From the NCBI RefSeq assembly GCF_030463565.1, contig NC_134652.1:18391397-18455396 (forward strand): 64,000 nt of DNA, given 5' to 3'. Positions 59,760-64,000 of the stretch are shown here, one piece after another. Made by a program: the position numbers and the translations under genes. Origin of the DNA: Pelecanus crispus (Eukaryota; Chordata; Aves; Pelecaniformes; Pelecanidae). Positions within the stretch are counted from its first letter, which is position 1. The number at the start of each line of letters is the position of its first letter. The notes under the pieces are model-generated. The model made no database searches and was not told the origin of the DNA. It saw nothing but the letters and a program-made list of their open reading frames with translations.

Positions 59760-61784
59760 AAATCTCCTCAAGATTTCTGATAGTATATCTTTCTGACCAG
59801 CACCAATAGCTTAAGCATGTGCTAGCTTACAGCTTATCTGAGCAGGAATTACTTGTCAGGCCAAACTGTAATGGCTTTTGGTTGTGAACAAATATATATT
59901 TTTTTTTTTTACTGGAATGAAACTTTAAAAGTAAAGGGACATATATTAACGCTTGTTCTACTTCCTTTGTTGTTGTAGTTTTACTTTAAAATGTACACAC
60001 ATATTTTTTGTCCATCACAAAAATAATCCAAGGAATGACCAGCTGCCCTTTTCTAATGAGTAGTACTGTAAATTAAAGATGTTTCTTGCAAAATAATTTC
60101 ACTTAATTTTTTTTTCTTTTCACTAGATTATTAGATACCTGCTATCCCCGTTAGAGTTACTAGATGCATCAGATGTACAGAGCACAATTAGCTGAACCAT
60201 ACAGGATATGCAGCGTAAATCCAACACCAACACCCGCACATCAGAATGACAGCCTGTATTCTCTAGAGTTAACCTGCATACTCACAATAAATCTAACGCA
60301 TCCAGAACATCCCAGAGTTACTGAGCCTGCAAAAGACGTCTGTGCATCCTGGAAAGGACAGGAACTTTATCCCAGTCACACACATGACCTTTATGTAACT
60401 ACAGCAAAAAACACAGATTTCTCAATTTGGTTTTATTATTCTGGTACTAGACCTAATCTCAGGCAACAGTTCTGCACTGGGGTTTTAAATAACTATAACT
60501 ACTTAAGTTTGTTCCCATGCTTTGCTTTTATCTGTTAAACTTTTTAAAAACATCATCAGCCTTAACTCAATCAGTCCCTGTTATTTGTAATCTTGAAGCC
60601 AAAGAACTTGCATGAAAAATGTTAATAGTATCTACAAGTACCCCATCTCCTAACACAATACAGACAATATATATTTTCTTCTAGAAAACACGTAAAAATG
60701 TGCTATCAAATTCTGCTGAACTTTACCATAGTCAATTCCATCATACACAAACACTCAGGATATTTAGGATCAAGCTCAACTGCTTTGGCCCATTCAATAA
60801 GTTTGTGTGTCACTGAGCCATCAAATTCCAGTAGCTATTTCTGCATTTATATTTCTTGGCACATTAAAACAAAACCATCTAGCATTAATTGCAGAACATT
60901 TAAAAGAACAGATGTTTACTGCATTGGAAATGTCTTATAATGTATACAATTTTTAGAACACATTTCCAATTATGACAGATTAATCAGGTTACCTGATTTA
61001 ATGTTATAGCTATTAAAAAAAAAATCAACTAGGAAGCAGGAAGAAATGCTAAACCATCATAAAAACATTTCCCACAGTTCTGAACATGAAATCCTAACAG
61101 ATAAGAATCCTGATAAACCTTAAAAATATATGATTTGTTACCACCCACATCAAGCAGAATTTATCAGCTGAGAAACAGGTGCTATAGGAAAGCATTTCCT
61201 TCATCAGCTGCCCGTGACAAAGCATGTGTGAGTTTGCCTGACATCAAAGGATGTAGTTTCTCTTTTTTGTCTAGAAAGAAAGGTACATCGAAGTCAAAAT
61301 TTGCTGACAGAAGAGAAAAAAAGCCATTCAATAAAACTGTGTGCGTATATATTTAAGTGAAATTTCCACTTATTTTTAATTGACCACAGCAACTACATTG
61401 CTTTCAAACAATACTTACACTTGCTACCTCACAGGCATAGCACCTCAGCTGCATTTTAACATTTGAATGGCTGATAAGCATGTGCTTAAGTATTTTCCTG
61501 AAGGAGGATTCTTTCTTGAATTTAGAGTTAATGGAGAGGAAAAACTCAATTCTGTAAAACCTCTAGAAAACATGTAATTCACAGACAAGCACTTAACAAG
61601 AACAGGTAGAGGTCAGTATTGGCAGCCTGTCAGATCAGAGTTCAGAGAGGATTTTTTTTCTAGGAAAAAGACATATCCCTTGGTGTGTCCTTTCAGGATA
61701 AAGAGAGTGGTGTTCAGAACCCAACCCAGACCTCATCTGCTTCTTTTAAGCTATCACCTACTATAGCTGTAACAAAGCTTACTA
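59760..61784 (-). other. CC2D2B-like intron(s), no recognisable exon
   Basis: No exon that I can place. A 124-codon plus-strand frame (60,164-60,538) has no motif. Confidence 0.4.
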
Positions 61785-61853
61785 CAGAAATGGTACAGTC
61801 ATGGACTTGGGCACTTCTACTACAAAGAATGTTACTTTCACTTCAAATATTTT
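61785..61853 (-). pseudogene. CC2D2B: CC2D2B-like segment: N-terminal C2-like strand
   Basis: 23 codons reading KIFEVKVTFFVVEVPKSMTV and then PFL, ending directly in TAG TAA. Preceded on the minus strand by a pyrimidine-rich tract and TTTTTAAG. It resembles the KIFVRVFFN-like start of a C2-like region in CC2D2A. A short match, and the weakest of the named segments. Confidence 0.35.
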
Positions 61854-62049
61854 TCTTAAAAACTTTAAGGGAAAAAGAACAAAAGCAATCTCCACAATCC
61901 TTACAGGTCTCTGTAAGAATCCCTAGGGGAAAAAACAGTCTTAATGACCACGGACTACTATAGAACTCTATGAGCCAAGGGAAATGACTTGGACTGAAAT
62001 CTGTTATAAAAATCTTGAAACAACTTCTCATAGATGAAAGCTTTCATAA

Positions 62050-62610
62050 AAACATTGTGCTGGAGGAGATCCCCAGGTTATTAAGTCCAATACCTTATTA
62101 TCATAAGCAAATATGTCATATAAACCCTTTCATCAAATTGCTCTGAAACCTTGGTCTGACAAGGTTCAAAGCTCACAAGTCGTGTCTGTGAACTTAAACA
62201 TATTCATGGACATTTGTTCTGACACCAATGCTGCCTTTTAATTTAAATCAGTCTTTCCTGTTCTGGGTTTCTCTTCCTGCTCCACTTAAATAAAGCAACT
62301 ATGGAGGAGCTGCATAACTGTCCGTCCGTGTCCTCCCATCACATGTCTAGGAGCATGTGCTCAATAAGCAATGCTAAAGATGGGAATGGGAAGTTGCAGC
62401 CACTTCAGCCTCCTCAGTAAACCCTTCTCTGACCACAACTGCTCCCAGATCTTAGTTTCTGCTCAGAAGAGTTGCCTGTTCTCACAACCAGCAATTCCCA
62501 GCATTCTGGTGCAACAGTTCTGTTCTGTGCTCATCTTTCTTGAACACAGGCAACTGGAATTGTACACCTTATTCCAGAGGTGTTCTCAAATGATGTCTCT
62601 TATAATGGAG
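62050..62610 (-). mobile_element. Ancient CR1-like LINE relic
   Basis: A weak reverse-complement CR1/L3 pattern: 'gctggaggagatccccaggt' with 'attaagtccaatacc' (near 62,060), and 'ggcaactggaattgtacacc' with 'ttattccagaggtgttctca' (near 62,550-62,590), equivalent to the conserved 'actggacacagtactccaga' block. Highly diverged, borders uncertain. Confidence 0.45.
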
Positions 62611-62668
62611 ACAAAAGGGGGAAAAGGGGAAAAAAAAGAAAATAAAAAGAAAAAGGAAAAAAAAAAGC
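62611..62668 (+). repeat. A/G purine tract
   Basis: A low-complexity run of A with G clusters. It is the source of a lysine-rich spurious frame. Confidence 0.8.
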
Positions 62669-62669
62669 C

Positions 62670-64000
62670 TTATCTAACCCTGTTACAACTCAAGAGACTC
62701 AGAGGAGAAAAATCCTCTATGGGCTGAACAAACAAGAGAAAAGACAAAGTGTCTGTGATTCTGATAGGCTGAGCTAAAGAAAAGGAATTTCCAAGCAAAA
62801 TCCTTACACTAATACAGATTAGTGGTCTAACAATCTAACTGTTCCTAACACAGGGCTGGATAACATTTAATATTCCCTTGGATCTGATTCAGAAATTTAT
62901 ACGTAGTAAAATCAAAGAAGGCTACACACGTCTTAAAAATGAATCCATCAAGCCTTTCCAGGCTACAAAGTAATCCAAAGCTGTGAATTGATGTGGAGGA
63001 ATACAGGCAAGCCAACTTAACATAATTCCATTGGATATTTACATAAATGTAGCCCTATTAACTTGGGCTTCAGCACAATCTCTAAAAGGACAGTCACCTA
63101 GTAAATACTAAGGCGGGTAACATTCATGGAATTCTGTACTGCAAAGGATATTGCTTTCAATACTGGAGCTATGAAGTTCAAAATTAGTTTAATAGGCCTA
63201 TCTAAGCTGCATATCTTATCTTTAAATTACAGCATAAGCAAACACAATGAATTTGCACAACATGCCTATTAGTAACTTAATACTTCCTATGTCTCAATAC
63301 GTAGGTTTAACTTGCAGATCACAGCTAAACTCCGGCTGTTTCAATACATCTTGGCTTTTAACATCATTATTGGTAAGGGCTAAGAATTTTGGCCCATCTT
63401 GTCTGGTGACAATTTTCATAGCATCTGGGCACTTCACAACCTTACATGTGATTATTTCAGTAATACCTCATAAGTTAACAAAGTAACTACTAAGCCATTT
63501 CAGCACAAAAGAGCAGAAAGACACACCTATAACAGCATTAGGCACTTTTACTCTGGCATTACAGTTATTTGACCCCTAAATTCTTTTCAAAGTCACTGTT
63601 CAGAACACAGTTATCTTTTGGAGATATACCCCCCATTTTTTAAGCATTAATGACTTTTTAATAGCTGCAAATGCACATTTTCATAACTGAGTCATGGAAA
63701 TCTGCACCATTATGTACAAGTGCCATTATCCAGCAGCAGATTTTTCTCAGCAGTGATTTTGGATCATTTTCAGATGACTGAGGAAAATAATACTGAAATT
63801 TCAGATTATTGAAAAAAATATTCAAGCTTATTACTGATTTCACCAAGCGTGCTTCTGTGTGATAACAATTTATCCATTTAGTGACAGTTATTTTAAGGTC
63901 TAAAGTTTATGCAAATCTCAATAATGATTACTGATACTCTACATGATAATTTTTACTGAACTATTATCTGATACTAATGCATTAGTATTCTTAAAATATA
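62670..64000. other. Right flank, no gene recognised
   Basis: AT-rich. Further N-terminal CC2D2B-like exons could lie here, but none is recognisable. Confidence 0.4.

Larger units (their letters stand above)
51273..61853 (-). pseudogene. CC2D2B: CC2D2B-like locus, probable decaying (unitary) pseudogene
   Basis: CC2D2 proteins (CC2D2A is the known member) work at the ciliary transition zone and have C2 domains and a C-terminal transglutaminase-like region. Dispersed minus-strand segments follow CC2D2A order as I recall it: a C2-like stretch (61,785-61,853), PKYFCLEQLQEEFNFVTEEE (59,526-59,666), a VDVY segment (57,710-57,817), a long pre-C2 exon (56,481-56,882), an HTTTA-containing C2 piece (near 56,300), FPNR...LPQELLEVYPN (54,848-55,010) and the C-terminus VIEAVYQTGTHF...VYFHPY (51,273-51,460). 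Introns retain good splice signals in places. Evidence of decay is three in-frame stops in one exon, a stop before any usable donor in another, an intron cut to 25 nt, mismatched phases between several exons, and no trace of most of the transglutaminase-like domain. CC2D2A itself is unlikely because of the location next to CCNJ, the human neighbour of CC2D2B. Confidence 0.65.

Noticed and set aside
60164..60538. 124-codon plus-strand frame
   Set aside because: No homology, no promoter or splice context; inside an intron of a minus-strand locus.
1..64000. CRISPR arrays, operons, tRNA or rRNA genes
   Set aside because: None seen; the window is vertebrate nuclear DNA and no tRNA- or rRNA-like sequence was recognised by eye.

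Overview
This window is nuclear DNA from a bird. The evidence is several copies of the avian-type CR1 LINE with the (ATTCTATG)n 3' tail, an endogenous-retrovirus LTR of a type I associate with Neoaves rather than chicken, and a cyclin J (CCNJ) gene whose protein is close to vertebrate CCNJ. The species cannot be named from this.

Layout. Positions 1-38,100 are intergenic. They hold a CR1 cut by the left edge (1-1,356), an old CR1 relic (about 3,960-4,650), a CR1 with internal deletions (about 11,220-12,025), a minus-strand solo LTR (14,643-15,241), an ancient L3/CR1-like relic on the minus strand (about 15,720-16,470), MIR-like SINE relics and another old CR1 (about 33,020-33,400). I found no convincing gene there. 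A CpG island (about 38,130-39,310) contains paired inverted CCAAT boxes and an E2F-type site. It drives CCNJ on the plus strand: one probable noncoding exon, five coding exons (38,991-46,270; 383 codons, all splice phases consistent) and a 3'UTR of about 2.7 kb ending near 49.0-49.2 kb.

Tail-to-tail with CCNJ on the minus strand (51,273-61,853) lie dispersed exons of a CC2D2-family gene, best explained as CC2D2B (paralogue of the ciliary transition-zone protein CC2D2A). The terminal exon is clean and recognisable. Others carry in-frame stops, lost donor sites and a 25-nt remnant of an intron, so I read the locus as a decaying, probably unitary, pseudogene. Three CR1-type insertions lie among its exons, while CCNJ contains no transposon that I can recognise.

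The most interesting points are the CC2D2B decay, its orientation opposite to CCNJ (as I recall, human has both genes on one strand), tandem upstream ORFs in CCNJ exon 1, a let-7/miR-125 seed-match pair in the CCNJ 3'UTR, and a recent 86-bp tandem duplication in CCNJ intron 5. CC2D2A comparisons are from memory and need an alignment.
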